This document shows, piece after piece, positions 10,040 to 19,249 of a stretch of DNA of 48,595 nucleotides. The stretch lies in NCBI GenBank assembly GCA_009838625.1, contig VXRG01000128.1, positions 1 through 48,595 of the forward strand, in the 5' to 3' direction. A model generated the notes under the pieces. It was not told the origin of the DNA. It worked only from the letters and a program-made list of their open reading frames with translations, and ran no database searches. Position 1 is the first letter of the stretch, and every line of letters begins with the position of its first letter. The translations under genes were made by a program, and so were the position numbers. The DNA is from Caldilineaceae bacterium SB0664_bin_27. GTDB lineage: Bacteria > Chloroflexota > Anaerolineae > Caldilineales > Caldilineaceae.

Positions 10040-11419
10040 ATGACAATGGCGCTTCAGGTCAGCCAAGCGAAACAGATCGGTAGGTTCGGGCCCAACATCG
10101 ATTGGGCGCTGGCCACCGTCCTGACCTGCCTGATTCTGTTCGGGTCTGTAATGGTCTTCAGCGCCAGTTACCCTTTGGCGCTGGAAAATCAGGTGTCCCC
10201 CTTCTATTACGTATTACTGCAGCTCCGCTGGCTGGGTGTCGGCCTGGTGGCGTTGGTCGGCGCCGCGATTGTCCCCTACCGGGTATGGGAGCGGTGGAGC
10301 GTACCACTGATGGCGTTGGGTCTGATCTCCCTCATTGCGCTCATCTTTGTGGGTGAAAGCCGTTTCGGCGCAACCCGCGCCTTCCCCGGCGGCCGCGTTC
10401 AGCCGAGTGAACCGGTGAAGGTGATCGTTCTCATATACATCAGCACCTGGCTGGCCAGCAAAGGCGATCGAATAAAAAACATCAACTATGGGTTGATTCC
10501 CTTCGGCGTACTCATGGGGATCGTGACGAGCCTGATCGTGGTGCAGCCCGACATCAGCACAACGATTCTGATCGTCGTCACCGCGTTGATAATCTTTTTT
10601 CTGGCAGGCGCTGAGTTGAAGCAGCTTATATTGGGCGGGTTTGTGGCCGCCGTCACCTTCTGGCTGGTGATCACACGCAACAGTTATGCCAGCCGCCGAG
10701 TCAGCGCACTGCTTGAGTCGATCCAATCTCCTTTGAACAGCTCCGAATGGCAGATCCGCGAAGCTAGCCAGGCCATTGTCAAAGGAGGCCCACTTGGCGT
10801 GGGTCTGGGCAACAGCACCGAAAAGTTGCCGGGAAATCTGCCCCTGAGCTGGTCGGACAATATTTTTGCGGTGATCGGCGAGGAGATGGGGCTGCTGGGC
10901 ACGCTGGCGGTGATTCTCCTCTTCACGCTCTTTGTCTATCGAGGCCTGCGCATCGCCAGTGAATCGTCGGATATCTTCGGCTCCTTGCTGGCGGTGGGTA
11001 TCACCGCACTCATCATCCTGCAGGCCATCATTCACATCGCCGTCGCGGTGGCCGTCGCGCCGCCCACCGGCGTAACATTGCCGTTTGTCAGCTTTGGCGG
11101 CAGTTCTCTTGTCACGTCAATGGGGGCTGCCGGCATACTGCTCAACATCAGCCGCTATCGCGGTCTGCCCCCTCCCGCTGCGCACCGTCGCGGCGAAACC
11201 GGCGCACGCCCTCACACCACGGCGGGCGACCGGATTCGCGGGGGCCTGGCCAGCGCTTTCGGGGCAAAAAAATCCGGGGCATCCTCTGGCCCTCCAGGGC
11301 AAACAGCCCATGCGCCTTCTAATTTCGGGTGGTGGAACCGGGGGGCACATTTATCCGGCTCTCGCCGTCGTCGAACAACTAAGAATCAACGCTCTGACCG
11401 TCGCGACCACTCAGGGTAA
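10040..11419 (+). CDS. ftsW: Septal peptidoglycan glycosyltransferase FtsW
   Basis: A SEDS-family polytopic membrane protein that polymerises lipid II at the septum together with the class B PBP. Visible are the multiple membrane helices, the TRAFPGGRVQPSEPVKVIVLIYISTWLA segment, VVQPDISTTIL, GVGLGNSTEKLPGNLP with WSDNIFAVIGEEMGLLG, and the C-terminal PFVSFGGSSLVTSMGAAGILLNISR. The family core ends near 11160. The reading frame then runs on for about 85 more residues and overlaps the start of murG by 110 bp, where its basic tail is simply the +1 reading of murG's conserved P-loop-like N-terminus. Start ATG 10040, preceded by GAGG. Confidence 0.94.
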   Translation: MTMALQVSQAKQIGRFGPNIDWALATVLTCLILFGSVMVFSASYPLALENQVSPFYYVLLQLRWLGVGLVALVGAAIVPYRVWERWSVPLMALGLISLIALIFVGESRFGATRAFPGGRVQPSEPVKVIVLIYISTWLASKGDRIKNINYGLIPFGVLMGIVTSLIVVQPDISTTILIVVTALIIFFLAGAELKQLILGGFVAAVTFWLVITRNSYASRRVSALLESIQSPLNSSEWQIREASQAIVKGGPLGVGLGNSTEKLPGNLPLSWSDNIFAVIGEEMGLLGTLAVILLFTLFVYRGLRIASESSDIFGSLLAVGITALIILQAIIHIAVAVAVAPPTGVTLPFVSFGGSSLVTSMGAAGILLNISRYRGLPPPAAHRRGETGARPHTTAGDRIRGGLASAFGAKKSGASSGPPGQTAHAPSNFGWWNRGAHLSGSRRRRTTKNQRSDRRDHSG

Positions 11420-12452
11420 CCCGGTACTGCTGTGGCTGGGGAGCCGGACCGGCATCGAGCATCCCCTTGTGCAGGACGCTGGCATCCCCTTCCGCGACAT
11501 TCAGAGCGGCGCGTTGCGAGGACGCAATCCTTTGATGGCTTCACGTAACCTGGCCAAAATGTTGGCAGGCATACGCCAGTCTCTGCAGATTCTTGATGAT
11601 TTCCGTCCGCAGGCATGCTTTGCGACCGGTGGATATGTCATGGCGCCCGTTGCGATAGCCTGTCGCATGCGTTCGGTGCCGGTGATGATCTATCTACCCG
11701 ACATGACCCCTGGTCTGGCAGTGCGCTGGCTCAGCCGCCTGGCCCAGCGGGTCGCAGTCAGCTTTCCCGAGGTGGCCGGCTTCTTTGGCCAAAAGGCGGT
11801 TGTCACCGGTTACCCCGTTCGCGCCGCACTCTTGCAAGCGATCGAGAACAGGCAGAGAGCCAGGCACCAACTGACCCAAAAACTGGGACTGGACCTGGAG
11901 GACCGACTGCCTCTTCTACTGGTTTTTGGCGGCAGCCAGGGCGCCCGCAGTATCAACCAGGCCGTCTGGCAGGCCGCGCCTACGCTCTTGCCCGCCTGCC
12001 AGATTCTGCACGTCATCGGAACGCGCGACTGGCCCCTGCTGGAACAGGAAGGGCCGGCTCTCTGGGATTGCCCCCTGGCTTACCGCTACCATCCCGTGCC
12101 CTATCTGCACGAGGAGATGGCTTGGGCCCTGGCCAGCGCCGACCTGGCGGTCGCCCGCGCCGGGGCCAGTGTGCTGGCCGAGTTTCCGCTGGCGCGTCTG
12201 CCGTCGGTACTCGCGCCTCTGCCCGGCGCCGGCTCCCATCAGTTCCCAAATGCGCAGAAACTGGCCGAATCCGGGGGCACGATCATTATCGAGGACGGAC
12301 AGCTGGCTGAAAGGCTGGAATCGACCATTGCGACCCTCCTGGCCGATGAAAGCCAGCGACTCGCCATGGGGGCGGCGGTTGGCGCCCTGGCCCGGCCCCA
12401 GGCCGCAGATAATATCGTACGCGAACTTCAGCGGCTCGTAGCCCACGGATAG
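11310..12452 (+). CDS. murG: UDP-GlcNAc--lipid I GlcNAc transferase
   Basis: MurG converts lipid I to lipid II on the inner face of the membrane. The protein starts MRLLISGGGTGGHIYPALAV, the family's N-terminal glycine loop. Later motifs are ATGGYVMAPVAIA, YLPDMTPGLAVRWLSRLA, TGYPVR, VFGGSQGARSIN and the donor-site AVARAGASVLAEF with SHQFPNAQKLAESGG. The ATG at 11310 gives 380 residues and puts the glycine loop at the N-terminus; the open frame upstream of it lies within ftsW. MurG therefore starts 110 bp inside ftsW, which suggests translational coupling. Confidence 0.96.
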   Translation: MRLLISGGGTGGHIYPALAVVEQLRINALTVATTQGNPVLLWLGSRTGIEHPLVQDAGIPFRDIQSGALRGRNPLMASRNLAKMLAGIRQSLQILDDFRPQACFATGGYVMAPVAIACRMRSVPVMIYLPDMTPGLAVRWLSRLAQRVAVSFPEVAGFFGQKAVVTGYPVRAALLQAIENRQRARHQLTQKLGLDLEDRLPLLLVFGGSQGARSINQAVWQAAPTLLPACQILHVIGTRDWPLLEQEGPALWDCPLAYRYHPVPYLHEEMAWALASADLAVARAGASVLAEFPLARLPSVLAPLPGAGSHQFPNAQKLAESGGTIIIEDGQLAERLESTIATLLADESQRLAMGAAVGALARPQAADNIVRELQRLVAHG

Positions 12453-12560
12453 CACGGTTCACCGGCCGCCGAGGTTGTGGACTGTGATTATTGAAAATGA
12501 TTGCAATGCAGGTGGGATAGGCCCAGAGGGCACCCTCCTCCCAGGATGAAAGCATAAAAA

Positions 12561-13235
12561 ATGAGTGAAAACACGCCAGGCACAGTTGCATTTGCATTTT
12601 ACGTTCTTCTATTTGCTTGGATCGGCTTCCGGCGCGGCCTTTTCAGGGAGTTGTTGGTGCTGGTCGTTTCGGTCGGCGGCTTCTTCCTGCTGCAACATAA
12701 CCAAGGACTGGCCCTGGATATCGTCAGGCAGGTGCTAGGTATTGTCTTCGGTATCATCAGCGCTGGCGCAAGGTTGCTGGCCTCGCTGCGCGCAGGGGAT
12801 ACAGGGGGAATTGGCGAACCGGTCTACACCCTGGGAGCCTCGGACTGGCTCTCGGATGCGCAGCCGCCCACGATCTCCTTTCTGGTCTGGTCGGGGTTGC
12901 TGCTATTTACCTACCTGTTGACCAATAAGGCGATTGCTGACAGCCAGAGCTCATCCGGTCTCCTTGCGGCGATGATCGGAATCGGCAACGGGTTGTTCTA
13001 CATCCCTACTTTTGCACCGCGGCTGATCAACTTCATCCCGGAGGTCGGGGTTACGTCGGTCTCATCTCCCGGCACGGGCATGGAGGGGCTTCTGCAAAGC
13101 GTGACCGACATGATGCATTCCGGTTTTGGCGATCTCTGGGAGGCATTAGGGCCTCAACAGCCCATCCTGGCCGCGATTGCGCTCACGGTGCTGCTCGTGG
13201 CGGTGATCAGCACACTGCGCCGCGGCCAAACCTGA
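12561..13235 (+). CDS. CvpA-like membrane protein (first of two)
   Basis: A 224-residue protein with about four predicted membrane helices and the CvpA-type N-terminal pattern of a helix, a glycine and basic loop (GFRRGLFRELLVL), then a second helix. CvpA-family proteins are small inner-membrane proteins known from colicin V export and envelope integrity; their molecular role is poorly defined. Its place inside the dcw cluster, between murG and murC and in front of a second similar gene, suggests a job in envelope growth or division. This is inference. Start ATG 12561; AGGATGA lies 12-18 nt upstream. Confidence 0.6.
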   Translation: MSENTPGTVAFAFYVLLFAWIGFRRGLFRELLVLVVSVGGFFLLQHNQGLALDIVRQVLGIVFGIISAGARLLASLRAGDTGGIGEPVYTLGASDWLSDAQPPTISFLVWSGLLLFTYLLTNKAIADSQSSSGLLAAMIGIGNGLFYIPTFAPRLINFIPEVGVTSVSSPGTGMEGLLQSVTDMMHSGFGDLWEALGPQQPILAAIALTVLLVAVISTLRRGQT

Positions 13236-13303
13236 TCGAGCGCACATTGTACCAGGATGTGACAAGCCGTCATCTGTGAAATACGCCTGCCTACGAAACT
13301 GTA

Positions 13304-13849
13304 ATGGGTCTGATCGAAGTTTATTTCGGCTCTATCGCCGGCATCATCACCATGATAGGCCTCGCCCAGGGTTATGCACGCGAACTGGGCAGGTCCATGA
13401 TCATAATCGTCGCCATCTTTCTGCTGCTCTATGTGCAGGATCGTCTCAATCCGATCCTGGACAGTGTGTGGCGCATGGTATTTTCGACCGAAGATGTGGG
13501 CGCCCAGCAGCTGTTTCTGAGCAATTTCTACCTGGTCCTCTTTGTCGTTATCATTTTTGCCGGCTATGCCGGGCGGGTTATTACATTCAGCGGTCAGCAG
13601 TGGCCGATGCCCCAGGGCGCGATTCTCAGCTGCCTCGTCGGCGCAGTCAACGGCTACCTGATCAGCGGCAGCCTCTGGTATTACCAGCACATTTACGGCT
13701 ATCCCCTCTCAAACCTGGGATGGATAAATCCAGACCTGTCGCCGATCGCTGTCGAGCTGGTGCGCTATCTGCCCCAGAATGTCATGCCTTCACCCACGCC
13801 GTGGGTGATTCCCATCGCGATACTGCTGCTGATGCGGGTACGGGGATGA
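13304..13849 (+). CDS. CvpA-like membrane protein (second of two)
   Basis: A 181-residue protein with an N-terminal helix, a glycine-basic loop (GLAQGYARELGRS) resembling that of the gene before it, and three to four further hydrophobic segments. The C-terminus PTPWVIPIAILLLMRVRG is a last short helix with a basic end. It looks like a diverged tandem partner of the upstream protein rather than a close copy, since little sequence is shared beyond topology and the loop. It ends 54 bp before murC. Function unknown; envelope-related by context. The start at ATG 13304 lacks a clear ribosome binding site. Confidence 0.6.
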   Translation: MGLIEVYFGSIAGIITMIGLAQGYARELGRSMIIIVAIFLLLYVQDRLNPILDSVWRMVFSTEDVGAQQLFLSNFYLVLFVVIIFAGYAGRVITFSGQQWPMPQGAILSCLVGAVNGYLISGSLWYYQHIYGYPLSNLGWINPDLSPIAVELVRYLPQNVMPSPTPWVIPIAILLLMRVRG

Positions 13850-13903
13850 GAGTTGAATACGTTCCGACTGAAGCGCGGCTCGGCCGCAGCCACGGAGGCG
13901 GGG

Positions 13904-15373
13904 ATGCCGGGTGACAGCTGGCAGAACCAGTTGCAAAAGGCGCTGGACGCCCCTCGACCCAAAAAGGGCGGGGACGACACGCGGCCGCGCGTGCATCTGA
14001 TAGGAATAGGCGGCGCTGGCCTCTCCGCCATCGCCCACGTTCTCCTGCAACGGGGCATACAGGTCAGCGGAAGCGACCGGCAGGAGAGCGAACGCACCCG
14101 CCGGCTGGCCGCGGCCGGCGCGAAAATCTTCGGACGCCAGGACGCGGCCGCAGAACTCGCCGGGCTACCGGACCGGGAACGCCCGGACGTCGTCCTGATC
14201 AGCAGCGCCGTCGATGAAAGCAACCCGGAACGCCAGACCGCGCAGAGGCTGGGGATACCGGTCGTCAGACGGGAGCTGTTCCTCCCGCCGCTGCTGGCCG
14301 GCCGCGATGTCATCGCAGTCTCCGGCACGCATGGCAAGAGCACGACAACCGCCATGATCGTGCAGACCCTGCAAGCAAACGGCTGCGACGCCGGCTATAT
14401 CATCGGAGCCGACCTGCCCGGATTCGGCAACGCCCATGCCGGGACAGCCGCCGAGTTTGTGATCGAAGCCGATGAGTATGACCGCATGTTCCATGGATTG
14501 ACGCCGATGGTGGCGGTCGTGACCAATGTGGAGTGGGACCACCCCGACTGCTATCCGACGCCGGCCAGCTTTGTCGACGCCTTCCGCCAGTTTGTGGCGC
14601 AGGTGCGCGCCGAAGGATGCGTGATCTCGTGCGGGGACGACCCCGGCGCCGAGGCGCTGCGCACAGGCCGTGCAACCGAAAACGGTCCTGTCTGGTTGAC
14701 GTATGGGTTGCGTGAAGGGTGCGACGTGCAGGCCGCCGGCGAGACAGTGGGCTCCGGAGGGGGCTATGCCGCCGCGGTGCAGAGCGAAGGGGCGTCGCTC
14801 GGACGCCTGCAGCTGCAGGCGCCGGGCATCCACAACCTGCGCAATGCCTTGGCCGCGTTGACCGTGGCCCGCCGCTGTGGTGTGCCGGCGGCGCAGGTCC
14901 TGGCGAGCCTGCATCAATATTCGGGCATCGGCCGGCGCTTTGAACTAAAGGGGACGCGGCGGGGCGTTACAGTCGTCGACGATTACGCCCACCACCCCAC
15001 CGAAATCGAGGCAACCCTGGCTGCGGCCCGCAACCGCTTCGGCGAGCGGCGCATCTGGGCCGTCTTTCAGCCCCACACGTTCAGCCGGACCAGGGCGCTG
15101 TTGCACAAAATCGCCTCCAGCTTCGACAACGCCGACACGGTCCTGGTGACCGATATCTACGCTGCCAGAGAGAGCGGCGACAGGGCCATGGCCGCGGCCG
15201 CGATCGCGGCCGCCAGCCCGCATCCATCGATTCGCCATAGCGGTGATATCGAGGACACGAGCACGCTTCTCCACGGCGAAGTAACCGCCGGCGATGTCGT
15301 CCTGACACTGGGCGCAGGCACAAGCCACCGCATCGGTGAGACGCTGCTGGAGAGACTGGAAACCGATGGCTGA
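13904..15373 (+). CDS. murC: UDP-MurNAc--L-alanine ligase
   Basis: MurC attaches L-alanine to UDP-MurNAc, the first ligase step of the stem peptide. It shows HLIGIGGAGLSAIAHVL, the ATP loop SGTHGKSTTTAM (K at 145), EADEYDRMFHGL, TNVEWDHPDCYP, GIHNLRNALAAL, GIGRRFELKG, VDDYAHHPTEIEATL and FQPHTFSRTRAL, all typical. The ATG at 13904 is preceded by GGAGG at a good distance, and gives 489 residues; a TTG at 13853 in the same frame would add 17. It overlaps the next gene by 8 bp. Confidence 0.96.
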   Translation: MPGDSWQNQLQKALDAPRPKKGGDDTRPRVHLIGIGGAGLSAIAHVLLQRGIQVSGSDRQESERTRRLAAAGAKIFGRQDAAAELAGLPDRERPDVVLISSAVDESNPERQTAQRLGIPVVRRELFLPPLLAGRDVIAVSGTHGKSTTTAMIVQTLQANGCDAGYIIGADLPGFGNAHAGTAAEFVIEADEYDRMFHGLTPMVAVVTNVEWDHPDCYPTPASFVDAFRQFVAQVRAEGCVISCGDDPGAEALRTGRATENGPVWLTYGLREGCDVQAAGETVGSGGGYAAAVQSEGASLGRLQLQAPGIHNLRNALAALTVARRCGVPAAQVLASLHQYSGIGRRFELKGTRRGVTVVDDYAHHPTEIEATLAAARNRFGERRIWAVFQPHTFSRTRALLHKIASSFDNADTVLVTDIYAARESGDRAMAAAAIAAASPHPSIRHSGDIEDTSTLLHGEVTAGDVVLTLGAGTSHRIGETLLERLETDG

Positions 15374-15944
15374 AGGGAGAAATGTGCTGCCGCTAGTCCT
15401 GATCGTTTGCGGGGCGCCGGGCACGGGCAAGACGACACTGGCCCGCAAATTGGCCCCGGCTTTGGGACTGCCCTTGATTGCACGCGACGATCTCAAGGAG
15501 TCGCTTTTCGAGACGCTGGGCTGGTCGACGGTGGAGTGGTCGGAGCGGCTGGGCGCGGCAACCTATGAGCTGGTCTATCTGTTGATCGAACGCTTGCTGG
15601 AGGCCCGCTGCTCGCTAATTGTAGAAACGCCCTTTGATCCAGACTGGGCCAACCCGCGCTTCCAGTCATTGCAGGCGCGCCACCCTTTCCAACCGGCGCA
15701 GGTGATTCTATCCGCACGGCCCGACCTGCTGCGTCAACGCAATGCCCGGCGGGTGGACAACGGCGAACGACACCCTGGGCACGTGGACCGACTGCGGATG
15801 GGCCAGTACGACACGGTCGAGTTGGAACGGCGCAACCGTTCTCTGGATTTGGACGGGCCCGTATTTCAATTCGACACCAGCAGTTTCGCGGCGTTTGATT
15901 TCGACCGGCTGCTACGACAGCTTTGCACCTTACGAGGAAACTGA
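15366..15944 (+). CDS. Small P-loop kinase/ATPase of unknown substrate
   Basis: A 192-residue P-loop NTPase. The Walker A motif GAPGTGKTT sits at residues 16-24 and is followed by [23 protein letters not shown], the layout of small kinases that grip a substrate through an acidic-basic pair (gluconate kinase, zeta-toxin and chloramphenicol phosphotransferase-like proteins). A later [10 protein letters not shown] could serve as a lid. I cannot name the substrate. It starts at an ATG overlapping the murC stop by 8 bp and ends 25 bp before murB, so it is translated with them; this insertion into the murC-murB junction is unusual. Confidence 0.7.
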   Translation: MAEGRNVLPLVLIVCGAPGTGKTTLARKLAPALGLPLIARDDLKESLFETLGWSTVEWSERLGAATYELVYLLIERLLEARCSLIVETPFDPDWANPRFQSLQARHPFQPAQVILSARPDLLRQRNARRVDNGERHPGHVDRLRMGQYDTVELERRNRSLDLDGPVFQFDTSSFAAFDFDRLLRQLCTLRGN

Positions 15945-15969
15945 TCACGAAGTGTTTGTACTCGACATC

Positions 15970-16968
15970 ATGGCACCAGCAGCGGCTCCGGCCCGCCAAA
16001 AAAGAGGAATCGGCGCCTCCGCTCTCGATCAGGTCGAGGCCCTCGGCGTAGAGATGCGGCAGGACCACCCGCTCGCGAGCCTCACCACGATCAAAATTGG
16101 CGGACCTGCCGACTATTTCGCGGTTGTCTCAGACACGCATGATCTGCTGAAGCTGACGCGCTGGGCCAGGGCGAACGATCTGCCATACCTGATTTTAGGA
16201 GGCGGCAGCAATGTGCTGATCAGCGACCGCGGCGTGCGCGGGCTGGTGATCCATAACCGCTGCAATGCAGTGCAGGTGCAGGACGCCCCCTGCTGCGATT
16301 ACCCCAAAGACACGCGTCCCTTCCTCTACGCCGAGAGCGGTGCGCTCATGGCCGGCGCGGCCCGTACCGCCATCAACGCCGGGTTGACCGGCCTCGAGTG
16401 GGCGGTGAGTGTGCCCGGGTCCGTTGGCGGGGCCGTTGTCAACAACGCCGGCGCACACGGCGGGGAAGTGAAGGACTCGCTGTGGGACGTTCTGCTGCTC
16501 GACGACAACGGCGATATCCAGGTCTACCGCGTCGAGGATCTCGCCTACGCTTACCGTCAAAGTAGCTTGAAACGGGAGGGGACTGCCGACGCAGGCTTCG
16601 GACCCGTCCTCTTGAGCGCCAACTTCCGGCTGCAAACCGGCGACCGGGATACGATTCGCGCCGCCGCGCAGTCGTTCCTGGGCCATAGACGCAGCACACA
16701 GCCGGTGGAGCCCTCACTGGGCAGCACATTCGTCAACCCGCCAGGCGACTTTGCCGGGCGCCTGATCGAGGAGGCCGGGCTGAAGGGGTTCAGTCTCGGC
16801 GGCGTTGAGGTCAGCAGTACGCACGCCAACTTTCTCATCAACCCCGGCGGCGTGGGCGCGGCGACTGCTGCCGGGGTCATGGCGATGATCGAACATATTC
16901 AGACGGCAGTGGCCCGGCGAAGCGGCGTAGAGCTGCAGCCGGAACTTCAGAAAATCGGGGAATGGTGA
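15970..16968 (+). CDS. murB: UDP-N-acetylenolpyruvoylglucosamine reductase
   Basis: MurB reduces UDP-GlcNAc-enolpyruvate to UDP-MurNAc with NADPH and bound FAD. The FAD-binding domain shows [34 protein letters not shown], and [26 protein letters not shown]. The C-terminal domain has [35 protein letters not shown] and the glutamate-region [10 protein letters not shown]. The GSTF serine is the usual proton donor position. The start may be ATG 15970 (332 residues) or the in-frame GTG at 15952. Its last codons overlap ddl by 7 bp. Confidence 0.95.
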   Translation: MAPAAAPARQKRGIGASALDQVEALGVEMRQDHPLASLTTIKIGGPADYFAVVSDTHDLLKLTRWARANDLPYLILGGGSNVLISDRGVRGLVIHNRCNAVQVQDAPCCDYPKDTRPFLYAESGALMAGAARTAINAGLTGLEWAVSVPGSVGGAVVNNAGAHGGEVKDSLWDVLLLDDNGDIQVYRVEDLAYAYRQSSLKREGTADAGFGPVLLSANFRLQTGDRDTIRAAAQSFLGHRRSTQPVEPSLGSTFVNPPGDFAGRLIEEAGLKGFSLGGVEVSSTHANFLINPGGVGAATAAGVMAMIEHIQTAVARRSGVELQPELQKIGEW

Positions 16969-18116
16969 CTCTTATGGCGTGCAATCCAGTACGGGTCGGT
17001 GTCCTTTTTGGCGGCAAGAGTGGCGAGCACGAAATCTCCCTGCTCAGCGCGCAGACGGTCATCCGCGCCCTGGACGAGGCCGGCTACGAAACGGTTCGGC
17101 TCGGCATTACCAAGACCGGTGAATGGCTCACCGGCGCCGACCCGCTGGCGCAGCTGACCAGCGGCAAGGGGAGAGGGAACGGTCACGGCAAGATAGAGGA
17201 GACGGACTCCGCCCTTCTCGCGCCCCGCTCGACCCAGCCCCCGCTTCTGCAGCATAGCGAGCGGCTGCCGGCGGTGGACCTGATCTTTCCTGTGCTCCAC
17301 GGCCCCTACGGTGAGGACGGGACCGTGCAAGGGCTGCTCGAGATGCTCGAAATGCCCTATGTAGGCTGCGGCGTCCTCGCCAGCGCGGTCGCGATGGATA
17401 AAATTTCCGCGAAGGCGCTCTTTGCCGCCGCCGGCATCCCCCAGGTCGCCTACCGCACACTGCTGCGCCGAAACTGGACGGAGGGCCAGGAATCGGATCC
17501 CGATCCGCAGAAAGACCGGCGTGAGAAGATACTGGACGAGCTCGAGTCCGCCTTGGCCTATCCACTCTTCGTGAAGCCGGCCAATCTCGGCAGCAGCGTT
17601 GGCATCAGCAAAGTCAGGGACCGGGCGGAGTTGTCGCGTGCCATCGGGCTGGCCTGCCGCTACGACCGCAAAGTGCTGGTCGAGGAAGGAGTGCACGATG
17701 CCCGCGAGCTGGAGGTCAGCGTCCTCGGCAATGATGAGCCCCGGGCGAGTATAGTTGGCGAGGTGGTTCCCGCCAATGAGTTTTACGACTACGAGGCCAA
17801 GTACCTGGACAAGGGCAGCCGGCTGTTGATTCCGGCGGACATTTCCTCCAGCCTGGCAGACGAAATCCGTCTGCTGTCCGTTCGCGCCTTCCAGGCGCTT
17901 GACGGAGCCGGCCTTGCGCGGGCAGACTTTCTGTTAGGCGCCGGCGGGCAGCTATATCTCAACGAGTTGAATACCATGCCCGGCTTTACGGCCAGCAGCA
18001 TGTACCCGAAGCTTTGGGAAGCCAGCGGCGTTCCCCTGACCGAACTGGTCGGCAGCCTGGTCGATATGGCCCTCGAACGGCACGCGGACCGCCAGCAGAA
18101 CCGGATTCATCGCTAG
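16962..18116 (+). CDS. ddl: D-alanine--D-alanine ligase
   Basis: An ATP-grasp ligase joining two D-alanines for MurF to use. It opens with [19 protein letters not shown] and contains the glycine-rich [14 protein letters not shown], the omega-loop segment [15 protein letters not shown] and the metal-binding [17 protein letters not shown]. The tyrosine in the DYEAKY loop is the form seen in D-Ala-D-Ala rather than D-Ala-D-Lac ligases, so vancomycin-type resistance is not suggested. At 384 residues it is of normal length for the long Ddl subtype. The start codon overlaps the end of murB. Confidence 0.96.
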   Translation: MVTLMACNPVRVGVLFGGKSGEHEISLLSAQTVIRALDEAGYETVRLGITKTGEWLTGADPLAQLTSGKGRGNGHGKIEETDSALLAPRSTQPPLLQHSERLPAVDLIFPVLHGPYGEDGTVQGLLEMLEMPYVGCGVLASAVAMDKISAKALFAAAGIPQVAYRTLLRRNWTEGQESDPDPQKDRREKILDELESALAYPLFVKPANLGSSVGISKVRDRAELSRAIGLACRYDRKVLVEEGVHDARELEVSVLGNDEPRASIVGEVVPANEFYDYEAKYLDKGSRLLIPADISSSLADEIRLLSVRAFQALDGAGLARADFLLGAGGQLYLNELNTMPGFTASSMYPKLWEASGVPLTELVGSLVDMALERHADRQQNRIHR

Positions 18117-18205
18117 ACGGGCTCTATTGACACAAACGCAAGGCGTCTGCGGCAGCGGTTGAAAGGCGCGGGCGACTTGTAGAGAAGTACAATCTGATCA
18201 GTAAA

Positions 18206-19195
18206 ATGCAAACTGCCTTCAATTCAGGGCGCAAACAGAAACGGGGATCGCGCGCAGCGCAGAAGGCCGTGTCTTCCAAACGAGTGCGGCGGCGGCGGCA
18301 CGCGCAAACGCGCCGCCGCTTTTCCTCGGCACTGCGTTCGATGCAAGCCTTTGTCCTGCGAAGCGGCCGGTTGCGGCCGGGCTCCAAAGGGAGCGCAAAG
18401 GGGAAGACTTCATCGCTCCCCGTTCCCGCTGGCACGCAGGCAACCCTCTTTCCCGGCTTTTCCGGTCTGGCCCCAAGCAAAACGGTCAGTCTGCTGCTGC
18501 TGGCTGCGGTCGCGGCCGCTCTGTACTGGCTGTACACCAGCGAAAGCTTCTACATCTATCGTGAAAATGTGCGTTTTGAAGGAGCGCAATATCTTTCCGA
18601 TGACGAACTCTTCGCTGCCTGCGATATTGACAGCTGGAGTATCTTCTGGCTGGATCCCGAAAAGATCGAAGAACAGGTAATGGCGCATCCGTATATCACC
18701 GCTGCAGACGCGAAAATCCGCTGGCCCGGGCAGATCGAAATCAGCGTTCAGGAGGTGCGTCCCGTGGCTCTCTGGGCTACCGAGCAGCAGGAGTACTGGC
18801 TGCTGGAGGACGGCGTTGCCTTGACGCCCCGGGAACTGGACATACAGCCGGCGATGCGGATCATCGACCCCTCGGCGGAGGCGCGGATTGCAAATGTGGA
18901 AGGCACCCTTCAGATCGATAAACGGATCCTTACCTCTGCCATGATTCTGTCAAATCGTCTTTCCATCGTTAGTGAGTTCTGGTACAATTCTCGTTACGGT
19001 CTGAATTTCAGTCTTCCCCATACTCAGGCTTGGGTCCACTGGGGAGACGGCTACAAATTCGAAGAAAAATGGACGGTCCTGCAAAGTATAAAACCGCAAT
19101 TGGAAGCAGCCGGAGACGAAGCTATCACCCTCAATGTTTCGGTGCCGAACCGTTCCTTCACCCGCCGGTACGACGACGAGTCGGATGAACAGTAG
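18206..19195 (+). CDS. ftsQ: FtsQ/DivIB-type division protein
   Basis: A bitopic divisome protein of 329 residues. The N-terminal about 95 residues are very basic and cytoplasmic. One membrane helix follows (about 96-110, TVSLLLLAAVAAALYWLYT), then a POTRA domain (FYIYRENVRFEGAQYLSDDELFAAC ... IEISVQEVRPVALWATEQQEYWLLEDGVALTP). FtsQ links FtsZ-ring components to the FtsLB and PBP complex. The order ddl-ftsQ-ftsA is the common one. The cytoplasmic tail is longer than usual. Start ATG 18206, 89 bp after ddl. Confidence 0.9.
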   Translation: MQTAFNSGRKQKRGSRAAQKAVSSKRVRRRRHAQTRRRFSSALRSMQAFVLRSGRLRPGSKGSAKGKTSSLPVPAGTQATLFPGFSGLAPSKTVSLLLLAAVAAALYWLYTSESFYIYRENVRFEGAQYLSDDELFAACDIDSWSIFWLDPEKIEEQVMAHPYITAADAKIRWPGQIEISVQEVRPVALWATEQQEYWLLEDGVALTPRELDIQPAMRIIDPSAEARIANVEGTLQIDKRILTSAMILSNRLSIVSEFWYNSRYGLNFSLPHTQAWVHWGDGYKFEEKWTVLQSIKPQLEAAGDEAITLNVSVPNRSFTRRYDDESDEQ

Positions 19196-19249
19196 TTGTT
19201 GATACGACGCCATTATCTATAGAGAAACGATCAGTTAGAGAAATCTTCA

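Noticed and set aside
16962..18116. Ddl as a vancomycin-resistance D-Ala-D-Lac ligase
   Set aside because: The omega-loop has the Tyr form (DYEAKY) typical of D-Ala-D-Ala ligases, and the gene sits in the housekeeping cluster without van-type neighbours.
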